Assembly: GCA_023384415.1 (NCBI GenBank)
Contig: JAHDWJ010000037.1
Coordinates: 1 to 49,581 of the forward strand
Length of the DNA stretch: 49,581 nucleotides
Direction of reading: 5' to 3'
From: Anaerolineae bacterium
GTDB taxonomy: Bacteria > Chloroflexota > Anaerolineae > Promineifilales > Promineifilaceae
The notes under the pieces are model-generated. The model saw only the letters and a list, made by a program, of their open reading frames with translations. It searched no databases and was not told the DNA's origin. Below are positions 23,185-31,330 of the stretch, piece by piece. The number at the start of each line of letters is the position of its first letter. Position 1 is the stretch's first letter. A program made the position numbers and the translations under genes.

Positions 23185-23213
23185 ATATTAGCACAGTCAC
23201 AAGGGCGGTGCAA
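23185..23213 (-). promoter_or_regulatory. Promoter of the small RNA
   Basis: On the minus strand TTGCAC (23208-23213), a 17-bp spacer and TAATAT (23185-23190) make a near-consensus housekeeping promoter. Confidence 0.75.
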
Positions 23214-23268
23214 ATGGGGAGTGCAGGCCAAGGGGGAATTGGGGGAGTGGGAAAATGGGGGATAGTTC

Positions 23269-25638
23269 CTACAAGTTCTTCCCTTTAAGATATTGATAAA
23301 TGACCCCCATCACCGTGGCCGGTTCGCTGGTTTGTTCTTTGTTGTAGCGGCGGGTAGCCCGGCTTCGGCTCAGGTGTAAATAACGGCGGGCGCGGGTGAT
23401 ACCCACGTACAGCAAACGCAGCCGCTCACAGATAATTTCGATATGCGCCGTTTCCGTGGCCGTGCGCCCAGGGTATATGCCGGCTGTTCCCGCCATGAGA
23501 TGGCGCAGTTGGGCCACCACTTCAGCATTGGGATCACCCCCCAATAAGGATTCATCCCCTTGAAAATAGGCCTCCAGGGAACCAGGTACCCAATTGCCAT
23601 CTACGCCTACGAGAAAGACGGCATCCCACTCCAACCCTTTGGCACTGTGCTGGGTGCTGAGGGTGATGCGGCCGCGCTGCGGTTCATACCCCATATCATT
23701 GGGACCAGCCAGGGGGAGTGAGCGGCGGCCGCGAGCCACATCGGCCAGCTGCGCGGCTAAATCAGGCAGCCGCCACTCCGGCTGCTGATCCCGCCAGCGG
23801 CGCATAATGTTAGCCATCTGGTACGCCAGGGCCAAATCCGCCTCATGCACCCCACCCCGCAAACGGGCTGACACATCTGGGAAAGTCGTTTCTCCCCGGC
23901 TGTTTAATCTCGGTTTCTCTTCAGCTGACCCATTCGTGTGTCCCCCCCAGGCAAATAGCTCATCCCCCAGGGCCAGGGTTAAATCATCAACCGGCAGAGT
24001 ACGTAAGGTAAACAGGTGGCGCAAAAAGGTGACAAATGGACCCAACCGGTCTATATCTTCTTCGGTAGCGACCCCGGCAGGTAAAGCCGAGACCATCTCC
24101 TCATCCGATCGGGGGAAAAGCAGCCGTTCTGGGCTGTGTGTGCTGCGAAGGACGGCATAAAACCGCTCCAATTCGGGGTCGGGTTCGCTATTTTCGCCAA
24201 CGGCTGGCCGAGAAGGGCCGGCTGCTGGGTGTCCCATCTCTAGCAGGGCGGCATACGCCTCGGTGAGGGCACGGGTATCCAGAGGATCAGCTAAGAGGGC
24301 GAGCATGGCATGGAGCGCGGCCGCGATCTGCCGCTCCCTTCCCCCACCGCGCAGCAAATTATCATAAGCTGCTTCTAACCCATCCAACTGTTCAGCAATC
24401 TGGTGGCCCAGGTTATTGGTCGGCACCAAAATCGCCAGGGTATGTTCCGGGTGCTGGCGAGCATACGCCTGGGCCAACCGGGCTACCCCTGGCAGCTCTT
24501 CCTCTTCCCGATGACGATATACTTTGATAACGATGCGGGCTTCCTCATCAGGGGGGTTGGGCTGGGCATCACCTGGTGGGGTGGGCAAAATATCCTGGCG
24601 GCGAAAGGCAGTCTGTTGAACTTCGGACACGGGGTGATGGTCACACACCCAATGGACGACGGCATTGGCGGCCCCCAGGATGAGGTTCGCCGAGCGACCA
24701 CTGTTGGGCAGCGGCCGCGATACAACCCCTGGCTTGTCCATAAACGCATTAAAAAAGCGGGGATGGGCGGCGGTGAAGGTGCTGGTAATTGCCTGGTTGG
24801 GATCGCCCACCCGCACCCAATTCCCCTCTGGACCAGTCAGAGATGTCAGCAATACCTCTTGCAGGGGCACACTGTCCTGGGCTTCATCTTCTAACACATA
24901 CGGCCACCGTTGACGCAGCAAAGCCGCCAGCCCTTCCTGGGTCTCCAGCAAATCGGTAGCCCGCCAGATGAGATCATCAAAATCTAAGGCCCCCTGCCGG
25001 GTTAAAATGGCCTGGTACCGTTCATAAATGCCGGCCATCATCCAGGTAAGGGCAAGTTCGTGGCCGGCGGTTGGGGAGTCGGTCGCGGCCGCGTGCAGTT
25101 TAGCCATCATCTGGTACGGCTGATACCGCTCATTTTTGGCTGTGCGGATAAACGTCTTGGCTGTGTTTTCGGTGAGGGTGCGCCATTTGGCCCGTAGTTG
25201 GGGGGAGTCATCAGGCAGAAATTGGTGCCAGAGGGCGCGGTTATGCTCCACCCACCCATCTACCGCCTGATTGAGAAAAAGGCTGGATTGGGCCTCATCT
25301 AACACCACCGGCAGATTTTCTTCACTGGCATTGCTGGCCACACGGACAATTTCCAGAGCCAGACTGTGCAAGGTTCGTACATCAAAGCCGACGGGCAGCC
25401 GCCCCATCTCATCTAGCCGTTTACGGATGCGGGCTTTGAAGGTGTCTACACTGGCGTTCAGGTAGGTGACGATGAGGATTTGCTGCCGCTCTGGCTCAAT
25501 CTGCCCCTGGCTGATCAACTGGGCCGCCAGCAGGGAGAGGGTGAACGTCTTGCCACTGCCAGGCACGGCACTCACCGCCATGCGGCCGCGTTCATACTGG
25601 AGTATCGCTTCTTGAGCAGGCCGTAATTGCAACATCAT
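23269..25638 (-). CDS. UvrD/Rep-type ATP-dependent DNA helicase
   Basis: A superfamily 1A 3'-5' DNA helicase for repair or replication restart. The 789-residue protein has the motifs in order: Q motif LRPAQEAILQ, motif I AVPGSGKTFTL (about 28), Ia ILIVTYLNASVDTFK, motif II VLEDEAQDS (about 252), motif III WVRVGDPNQAI (about 277), motif V TLSTQHSAKGLEWDAVFLVG (about 680) and motif VI LRLLYVGITRARRYLHLS (about 745). It is longer than PcrA by insertions in the 2B region (about 480-620). ATGATG follows GGAAGAGG. Its start lies 17 bp after the upstream gene's stop, so the two are probably cotranscribed. Six octamers lie within. Confidence 0.93.
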   Translation of the reverse strand: MMLQLRPAQEAILQYERGRMAVSAVPGSGKTFTLSLLAAQLISQGQIEPERQQILIVTYLNASVDTFKARIRKRLDEMGRLPVGFDVRTLHSLALEIVRVASNASEENLPVVLDEAQSSLFLNQAVDGWVEHNRALWHQFLPDDSPQLRAKWRTLTENTAKTFIRTAKNERYQPYQMMAKLHAAATDSPTAGHELALTWMMAGIYERYQAILTRQGALDFDDLIWRATDLLETQEGLAALLRQRWPYVLEDEAQDSVPLQEVLLTSLTGPEGNWVRVGDPNQAITSTFTAAHPRFFNAFMDKPGVVSRPLPNSGRSANLILGAANAVVHWVCDHHPVSEVQQTAFRRQDILPTPPGDAQPNPPDEEARIVIKVYRHREEEELPGVARLAQAYARQHPEHTLAILVPTNNLGHQIAEQLDGLEAAYDNLLRGGGRERQIAAALHAMLALLADPLDTRALTEAYAALLEMGHPAAGPSRPAVGENSEPDPELERFYAVLRSTHSPERLLFPRSDEEMVSALPAGVATEEDIDRLGPFVTFLRHLFTLRTLPVDDLTLALGDELFAWGGHTNGSAEEKPRLNSRGETTFPDVSARLRGGVHEADLALAYQMANIMRRWRDQQPEWRLPDLAAQLADVARGRRSLPLAGPNDMGYEPQRGRITLSTQHSAKGLEWDAVFLVGVDGNWVPGSLEAYFQGDESLLGGDPNAEVVAQLRHLMAGTAGIYPGRTATETAHIEIICERLRLLYVGITRARRYLHLSRSRATRRYNKEQTSEPATVMGVIYQYLKGKNL

Positions 25639-25655
25639 CCTCTTCCTAATTCAGT

Positions 25656-26912
25656 TCACTCTCGGCCCAGCAGCCCCACATTCACCACCTCAACTTCAAA
25701 ACTATGCCCGGCGGCGATGAGGCTCAGGCTGCGAATACGGGCTGGGGGTAAATAGCCTTGCCGGGCCAGTTCGGTCAACATATCTATCTCATAAAAAGCC
25801 AATTGACTCAAATTCACATCCTGATGGGGACCTTGCACCACGGCACAAGAGACACAAATATCGGGTGTCTGGTTGGGAATAATCTCACCAACAGCATAAA
25901 ACCCTTGCTGCCATATCTGATTTTGCCCATTGGTATCCACATATTCCAGACGGATGGTGAGGGGGCATTCACTGCCCCGGACGCCACAAACGGCTACATC
26001 TTGACCATGAATGATCATGGTCGTTTCCAGGCGCAGGGTGGTGAAGTCGGCCACATCCTGGTCAATAAGCTGGCGCAACGCCACATCGGCATGGCCGGTA
26101 CCCAGTCGAAAGAAGCGGATGGCCGGCTCAGTGCTGAGACGGCTGGAGGTGATCTCCCCTTCGGGCTGGTCCGATAGTTCAATGTTCCAGGCCAACGGCA
26201 CCCAATGGTTTAACCCCTGAGCAAAATTCCCATTCTGTATTAGATTACGTTCTGTTGCCAAAGGGCCAATGGGGGATTGATTTAAGGGGATGACCCCCCG
26301 CTCATCCTGGTTGATCATAAGCGGTTGATTTTGAGCGATGAGCGCGGCCGCACCTTTTAGCACCACCAGGCGGGTCTCCACATTGACCACTTCTACGGCA
26401 TATTGACCGGGCTGATTGATCAACAATTCTCCCTGGGGAGTTATGACCTGCAAGGTCAAGGGGCGAAGCACATTATCGGGTACGGTGAGGCGGAACCGCC
26501 CCTGCTCCAGGCGCAAGATGAGACGATAGGGCCGGCCGCTGCTAGAAAAACGTGGGGTCGCGGCCGCGTCTACCGTCAGGTTGCTGTTGCTATACACCTG
26601 TGCCCAGGCCACCAACGCATCGGTGTTGGGCAGGTGAAACAGCACCAGGCCGCTGTCGGTCGTGCCAGTAAACAGGTTAACACGAGCCTCATACTCACGC
26701 CCCACATCATCAGTAAAGACCGCGCTGCGTGTCCCGGTTTCATCATCTACCGCCACCGTCCCTTGATTGGCCTGTACCCGAATGGTCAGCGGCCGCATGG
26801 CATTCAAACGAACACTGTTTAACGCCACCGGAACTGACACCAATATAAGCACAAAAACAGCAAACCCAACCAAAATAATCGCCCAGGCCAGGCGTTCTCG
26901 ACTAATATTCAT
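25656..26912 (-). CDS. Membrane-anchored extracytoplasmic protein with FecR-like and carbohydrate-binding-like parts
   Basis: I recognise no exact family in this protein of 418 residues. A short cytoplasmic tail (MNISRERLA) leads to one membrane segment (about 10-33). The outside part begins with a FecR-like beta-sandwich (about 45-235; QANQGTVAVDDETGTR, then VVNVETRLVVLKGAAAL), as seen in proteins that bind or gate other factors. A second part (about 245-418) starts NLIQNGNFAQGLNHWVPLAW, which is typical of galactose-binding-like jelly rolls. The ATG at 26912 is preferred to a GTG at 26927. It is followed closely by the helicase gene; a functional link is not evident. Confidence 0.7.
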   Translation of the reverse strand: MNISRERLAWAIILVGFAVFVLILVSVPVALNSVRLNAMRPLTIRVQANQGTVAVDDETGTRSAVFTDDVGREYEARVNLFTGTTDSGLVLFHLPNTDALVAWAQVYSNSNLTVDAAATPRFSSSGRPYRLILRLEQGRFRLTVPDNVLRPLTLQVITPQGELLINQPGQYAVEVVNVETRLVVLKGAAALIAQNQPLMINQDERGVIPLNQSPIGPLATERNLIQNGNFAQGLNHWVPLAWNIELSDQPEGEITSSRLSTEPAIRFFRLGTGHADVALRQLIDQDVADFTTLRLETTMIIHGQDVAVCGVRGSECPLTIRLEYVDTNGQNQIWQQGFYAVGEIIPNQTPDICVSCAVVQGPHQDVNLSQLAFYEIDMLTELARQGYLPPARIRSLSLIAAGHSFEVEVVNVGLLGRE

Positions 26913-26939
26913 AACCGTTTTCCACAAACTGCGGCAAAA

Positions 26940-27050
26940 ATAAGGGGAACTCTATCCTATTCGTGTTCCCTTCATCCGTGGCTACCTTTTCGTACGCGGA
27001 TTTTCACCAATACACACAGATTTTCCCATCCGTGTTCCATCCATCTATGG
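26940..27050. repeat. ATCCGTGTTCC-type dispersed repeat
   Basis: The spacer carries ATTCGTGTTCCCTTCATCCGTGG-like, CGGATTTTCACC and CCATCCGTGTTCCATCC elements, in the same family as the hairpins at 31251-31312 and 36637-36790. Confidence 0.6.
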
Positions 27051-27054
27051 CGGC

Positions 27055-27336
27055 TCACTGGTAAAAATAGCGCACCGTAAAATCCGTGAATTCACCCACA
27101 GCTTCTTGCCATGCCAACGTGACATCAGTAACACGCGCCGCTGATGGTCCCTGGTGTAAAAAGCGAACAAAGGCCAACAAAGCTGGCTCATCTCCCTCTG
27201 CCACCGTCAAAACTGTGCCATCGGGCTGGTTGCAAACCCAACCAGTGAGACCAAGTCGCTGAGCTTCCCGCTGTGTGTAATAGCGGAAAGAGACACCCTG
27301 GACGCGGCCGCTGACTGTCGCCTGTATCCGTTTCAT
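27055..27336 (-). CDS. Acylphosphatase
   Basis: Hydrolyses acyl phosphates such as 1,3-bisphosphoglycerate and carbamoyl phosphate. The 93-residue protein has the family core VSGRVQGVSFRYYTQREAQ, with the phosphate-binding loop and catalytic Arg, and LTGWVCNQPDGTVLTVAEG, with the catalytic Asn. ATG 27336 is used because GAGG lies nine bases upstream; a frame opening four codons earlier has none. A lone gene between the membrane protein and the divergent haem cluster. Confidence 0.93.
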   Translation of the reverse strand: MKRIQATVSGRVQGVSFRYYTQREAQRLGLTGWVCNQPDGTVLTVAEGDEPALLAFVRFLHQGPSAARVTDVTLAWQEAVGEFTDFTVRYFYQ

Positions 27337-27506
27337 AAAAAGCCTCAATACGTTGCCATCTGATTATAGCCCACCAGAGAAAAACCATGTAACCAGCCAG
27401 CAACAATTAAAGCGGTCTGCGGTCAGAAATTTATAAGACACCGTCCCAGAAAAGATGAAACATACCCGAAAACGGTTAAAAACAGCCATTGAGTAATCTA
27501 CGTTAT

Positions 27507-27535
27507 TTGTCATACACCTATCTATAAAGTAGAAT
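27507..27535 (+). promoter_or_regulatory. Probable promoter of the haem cluster
   Basis: TTGTCA (27507-27512), a 17-bp spacer and TAGAAT (27530-27535), about 135 bp before the MerR-like gene. The predicted leader includes the dyad at 27614-27647. Confidence 0.55.
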
Positions 27536-27613
27536 CATTTCTGCTGTATAGATTTAGTAAGGTTTGCTTACTTTTAACAAAGTTAAGCATTCGTCCAAAA
27601 ACAAGTTCCGCCC

Positions 27614-27647
27614 AGATTTGACATGTTTTTGGAAACCTGTCAAATCT
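27614..27647. repeat. Perfect 10-bp dyad in the haem-cluster leader
   Basis: AGATTTGACA and TGTCAAATCT flank a 14-base centre. It may be an operator, an RNA hairpin in the leader or an extragenic palindromic repeat; no T-run follows, so it is not a terminator. Confidence 0.65.
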
Positions 27648-27668
27648 AAAATACCCGCAGTCAATATA

Positions 27669-28319
27669 ATGGAACCTCAATCCGACACCGAACAATGGCT
27701 CAGCCTGAGCGAAGCCGCCCGCCAACTCAATATCCACGTCACTACTCTACGCCGCTGGGCCGATCATGGCGATATTCCCGTTCTGATTACTCCAGGGGGG
27801 CATCGCCGTTTTGCCAGCAGTGACATCAGCCGCTTTGCCCAAGAGCGGCGCAATATGACAGCCATCGCCAGCTTGCCCCAAATTTGGGCCGACCAGGCGA
27901 TGATCCATACACGCCAGGAGATGAACCATCATCCAGAACAGCCCTGGCTGACCCATCTGGACACAAGCAGCCGGGAAACATCACGCCAATTAGGGCAGCA
28001 GCTAATGGGGCTGACCCTACAATTTTTATCTGATAACAGCAAAAAGGCGGTGATTTTACAAGAGGCTCATAAGATAGGACGGCAATATGGACAACTTTGC
28101 CGCGAGTGGCATCTCCCCCTGACGGAAGCGCTGCAAGCCTCTATCTTTTTTCGGGATACCCTGATCGAAACGGCTCTGCACCTGCCGGAAAATGTCCACA
28201 TCCAACCTGAAGCAAATCTACGTCTCTTGCGCCGCATCAACCAACTGCTTAATACAGTACATCTCGCGGTGGCCGAGGTTTATGATGAATATTCCACCAA
28301 TCCTTTGTCTGAGCATTAA
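27669..28319 (+). CDS. MerR/excisionase-type DNA-binding regulator
   Basis: A 216-residue protein whose N-terminal 60 residues are a MerR-like winged helix: LSLSEAARQLNIHVTTLRRWADHGDIPV, followed by the wing TPGGHRRFASSDI. The rest (about 75-216) is helical and resembles ligand or sensor regions of uncertain kind. ATG 27669 aligns with the family's N terminus. Its 3' end overlaps hemA by about 35 bp, so it is translated with the haem genes and may regulate them. A role in sensing haem or a precursor is inference from position alone. Confidence 0.8.
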   Translation: MEPQSDTEQWLSLSEAARQLNIHVTTLRRWADHGDIPVLITPGGHRRFASSDISRFAQERRNMTAIASLPQIWADQAMIHTRQEMNHHPEQPWLTHLDTSSRETSRQLGQQLMGLTLQFLSDNSKKAVILQEAHKIGRQYGQLCREWHLPLTEALQASIFFRDTLIETALHLPENVHIQPEANLRLLRRINQLLNTVHLAVAEVYDEYSTNPLSEH

Positions 28320-29541
28320 TCATCGCACGGCCCCGGTAGCCCTGCGGGAGCAGCTTCACTGTACCCTGGCTGCTTTGCTCCTGCACCTGCCGGCCGCGGC
28401 CGCAAACGAGATCGCTCTTCTCACCACCTGCAACCGGCTGGAAATTTATGCCTGCCTGCCCCAACCAGCCTCAGAGGGCCACGCTGCCCTGGTAACCGCA
28501 TTGGCCCAAACCGCTGGCCTGGATGCGGCCGCGATCACGCCACATCTGGTAAGCTACAGCGGTGAAGCAGCCGCGGCCCATCTTTACCGGGTAGCCGCCG
28601 GCTTAGATTCCCTGGTGCTGGGCGAACCACAAATATTAGGCCAGGTGACAGACGCCTACGAGACGGCCACCGCACTGCGGGCGGTTGGGCCGAGGTTAAA
28701 AATGTTGTTCCAGGGAGCCATCCGGGCGGGCAAACGTATCCGCACCAAAACAGCTATCAGCCATAACCCGGCCAGCATCAGCTCCGTCGCCCTGAACCTG
28801 GCCCAGAGACAGTTAGGTCGCCTGGTCGAAAAACATTTGCTGGTTGTAGGGCTGGGGCAGATGGGGCAGCTTACGGTCAAAGCCTTGCGAGCCAGAGGGG
28901 TAAAGCAGGTGACACTGATCAATCGCGGCCGCGCCCGTGCCGACATCCTGGCCCATCAATATAATTACCGTGCCTTACCCCTGGAAAATCTCCCCCAGTC
29001 CCTGGCCGAGGCGGACCTGGTTCTCTGTGCCACTGGGGCTACCCACCCCCTCATCACCCAAACAATGGTGGCTGAGGTGATGATAGGGCGGGAGTCGCGG
29101 CCGCTGCTGGCCCTGGATTTGGGCGTTCCCCGTAACATCGAACCAGCCATTCACACCATCCCAGGGGTACACCTGTACAATCTGGATGATTTACAGGGCA
29201 ATCTGGATGAAGCGTTAGAAGCCCGCCAACAAGAAATTCCTAAAGTAGAGCAGATCATCACCGCTGAGTTGGCCCAGCTTCATACCGCCTGGCAAACCCT
29301 GCCCGTCCAACCCCTTATCACTGATTTGCGCCAAAAAGCAGAACGTATCCGCCAGAGGGAGCTGGCCCGTGTCCACCGTCGCCTGGGGAATGATGTTGAT
29401 CCAGTAGTGCTGCACCAGTTACACCATTTTTCTCAGGCGTTGGTCAACCAATTACTACACGAACCAACCAGTCGTTTGCGCCAGGAACCACAGCAATATC
29501 AAACAGTGGTGCGGGACCTGTTTGGGCTAGAAGAAGTATGA
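28285..29541 (+). CDS. hemA: Glutamyl-tRNA reductase
   Basis: Reduces glutamyl-tRNA to glutamate-1-semialdehyde with NADPH, the first committed step of the C5 haem pathway. The 418-residue protein has the family opening LSINHRTAPVALREQL, the catalytic cysteine in LLTTCNRLEIY (about residue 49), the LGEPQILGQV segment, GKRIRTKT, and a Rossmann domain with VVGLGQMGQLTVKAL. The C-terminal dimerisation helix is present. Two ATG codons (28282, 28285) follow GAGG; the start overlaps the MerR-like gene. The stop overlaps hemC as ATGA (29538-29541). Confidence 0.96.
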   Translation: MNIPPILCLSINHRTAPVALREQLHCTLAALLLHLPAAAANEIALLTTCNRLEIYACLPQPASEGHAALVTALAQTAGLDAAAITPHLVSYSGEAAAAHLYRVAAGLDSLVLGEPQILGQVTDAYETATALRAVGPRLKMLFQGAIRAGKRIRTKTAISHNPASISSVALNLAQRQLGRLVEKHLLVVGLGQMGQLTVKALRARGVKQVTLINRGRARADILAHQYNYRALPLENLPQSLAEADLVLCATGATHPLITQTMVAEVMIGRESRPLLALDLGVPRNIEPAIHTIPGVHLYNLDDLQGNLDEALEARQQEIPKVEQIITAELAQLHTAWQTLPVQPLITDLRQKAERIRQRELARVHRRLGNDVDPVVLHQLHHFSQALVNQLLHEPTSRLRQEPQQYQTVVRDLFGLEEV

Positions 29542-30455
29542 TCAGACTCACCATCGGCTCCCGTCAATCCCCCCTGGCGCTGTGGCAAACCAACCACATC
29601 CTGACCTTACTGCAAAGAAGGTGGCCCCAGGTGGTGTGTGAAATTCGCCCCTTTGTCACCAGCGGTGACAAAACATTGGATCTGCCGCTCCCGGCAATTG
29701 GGGGCAAAGGGGTGTTTACAGCTGAACTGGAGCAGGCCCTGTTGCAAAAAGAGATTGATCTGGCGATTCATTCGCTTAAAGATTTGCCGGTGCGCCAACC
29801 AGATGGGCTGACCATCGGAGCGATACCGCTGCGAGAAGATGTACGCGATGTATTGATCAGCCAAAATGGCTGCCCAATTGCCACCCTGCCAGGAGGGGCT
29901 GTGGTGGGTACCAGCAGTCTGCGCCGTCAGGCGCAGCTGCTGGCTCACCGACCTGACCTGGTGGTACGCTCTATCCGGGGCAATGTCGGTACACGCCTTA
30001 AGAAGGTCCAGACAGGAGAATATAGCGGGATTTTGCTCGCGGCCGCAGGCGTTATCCGGCTTAACCTGACCGACCACATCAGCCAATGGCTGCCGCTGGA
30101 GATAATGCTGCCCGCCCCTGGTCAGGGGGCGTTGGCCGTACAGTGCCGGGCTGATGACCAATCTACCCTGGACCTGTTGGCGGCAATTCACGATGACCAG
30201 AGCGCGGCCGCGACCACCGCCGAACGCACCTTTTTAAGCAGTTTAGGCGGGGGTTGTTCCGCCCCTATCGCCGCTTACGCCCGGTTTGATGAGCAGCAGC
30301 TTCACCTGACCGGCCTCATTGCCACCCCAGATGGGCAACAAACCATCCGCATTCAAGGCCGTGGCGATGATCCCTTTTCCCTCGGCTACCAATGCGCCCG
30401 GCAAGCGTTGGCCGAAGGCGCGGAGAGGCTGTTAGCAGTGAGCAGTGAGCAGTGA
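29538..30455 (+). CDS. hemC: Porphobilinogen deaminase (hydroxymethylbilane synthase)
   Basis: Joins four porphobilinogens into hydroxymethylbilane. The 305-residue protein begins IRLTIGSRQSPLALWQ, has the substrate and cofactor residues in GKGVFTAELEQALL and DLAIHSLKDLP, the arginine-rich VGTSSLRRQAQLL segment, RGNVGTRLKK and the dipyrromethane-binding cysteine in LGGGCSAPIAAYA (about residue 240). The start overlaps hemA's stop by four bases. The stop is supplied by a heptad tandem repeat (AGCAGTG units), which also encodes the last residues SSEQ. Confidence 0.96.
   Translation: MIRLTIGSRQSPLALWQTNHILTLLQRRWPQVVCEIRPFVTSGDKTLDLPLPAIGGKGVFTAELEQALLQKEIDLAIHSLKDLPVRQPDGLTIGAIPLREDVRDVLISQNGCPIATLPGGAVVGTSSLRRQAQLLAHRPDLVVRSIRGNVGTRLKKVQTGEYSGILLAAAGVIRLNLTDHISQWLPLEIMLPAPGQGALAVQCRADDQSTLDLLAAIHDDQSAAATTAERTFLSSLGGGCSAPIAAYARFDEQQLHLTGLIATPDGQQTIRIQGRGDDPFSLGYQCARQALAEGAERLLAVSSEQ
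30434..30454 (+). repeat. Heptad tandem repeat, three units of AGCAGTG
   Basis: Three perfect units overlap the end of hemC and give its final codons and stop region; a partial fourth unit (AGCAATC) follows. Confidence 0.85.
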
Positions 30456-30511
30456 GCAATCACCGGTCAGCCGTCCGTGGTCGGCAGTCAGCGGTCCGCC
30501 GTCAAAAAGCC

Positions 30512-31249
30512 ATGAGTTTACAAGGTCAGCGTATTGTCATTACCCGCAGTGAGGCGCAGGCAGAACCGTTGGCGCGGCCGCTGCGAGCGTTGGGGGGTGA
30601 AATTATCTATTTCCCCACCATCCAGCTTATACCTCTGGAAACGGAGTTGGTTGCGGCCGCACGCCAGCAGGTGACAATGTATGATTGGCTGCTCTTTACC
30701 AGTCAAAATGGGGTCACATTTTTCTTGACCGATGAGGAGATGGTGGCAAGGTTGGCGGCCGCGTCTACCCAAATCGCCGCCGTTGGCCCGGCCACCGCCC
30801 ACGCACTGACTAACCTGGGGTTGTCCGTCCAGTTCATCCCCGAATCGTTTACCGGTGAATGGTTGGCTGTTCAACTGGGGGGTGTACACGGGCAAAAAAT
30901 ATTACTCCCCCGTTCCCGGTTAGGCCGCCAGGAAATTGTAATCCAGCTCCGGGCACAAAGGGCCAGCGTGACCGATCTACCAGTTTATGACACCATTGCC
31001 GCCCAGCCCTCTAGCCAGGTACGACAGCAGTTGGCCCAGGGAGTGGATATGATCACCTTTACCAGCCCATCAACGGTACAGAACTTTTGCCAGATGGTAC
31101 CGGAATGGCCGCAGCTATTAAGCCGGGCCAGAGTCGTCTGTATTGGACCAGTGACCGCGGCCGCAGCTACTCGCCTCGGTCTGACGGTCAGCATCACTGC
31201 CCTGGAACATACCGCCGAAGGGCTGATTCAGGCGATAAAACAGGGATGA
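30512..31249 (+). CDS. hemD: Uroporphyrinogen-III synthase
   Basis: Cyclises hydroxymethylbilane, inverting ring D. This 245-residue protein belongs to a weakly conserved family but has its typical features: GQRIVITRSEAQAEPLARPLRALGGEIIYFPTI at the N terminus (positions read 4-36), DWLLFTSQNGVTFF, AVGPATAHAL, and the C-terminal ITFTSPSTVQNFCQM and VCIGPVTAAAATRLGL. ATG 30512 gives the family's N terminus; an in-frame GTG at 30452 would add a repeat-derived tail. The start lacks a clear ribosome site. Octamers at about 30576, 30653, 30757 and 31158. Confidence 0.93.
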   Translation: MSLQGQRIVITRSEAQAEPLARPLRALGGEIIYFPTIQLIPLETELVAAARQQVTMYDWLLFTSQNGVTFFLTDEEMVARLAAASTQIAAVGPATAHALTNLGLSVQFIPESFTGEWLAVQLGGVHGQKILLPRSRLGRQEIVIQLRAQRASVTDLPVYDTIAAQPSSQVRQQLAQGVDMITFTSPSTVQNFCQMVPEWPQLLSRARVVCIGPVTAAAATRLGLTVSITALEHTAEGLIQAIKQG

Positions 31250-31250
31250 G

Positions 31251-31312
31251 AAGGAACAGGGATTAACAGGATTGGCAGATTTTTTATCCGCCAATCCTGC
31301 TAATCCCTGTTC
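31251..31312. repeat. Long ATCCC-type hairpin between hemD and hemB
   Basis: GAACAGGGATTAACAGGATTGGC is matched by its near-perfect complement ending CCCTGTTC, with a short T-rich centre. The stem of about 23 bp would form a strong hairpin in the transcript. It may end some transcripts or protect the mRNA. Confidence 0.8.
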
Positions 31313-31330
31313 AGTAAACAAGGAACCGTT

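Larger units (their letters stand above)
27337..27668. other. Spacer upstream of the haem cluster
   Basis: About 330 bp without a gene. It contains a candidate promoter (27507-27535) and a dyad (27614-27647) close to the regulator's start. No further structure is seen. Confidence 0.5.

Noticed and set aside
23807..24894. Long plus-strand frames opposite the helicase
   Set aside because: Antisense shadows of a gene with all helicase motifs.
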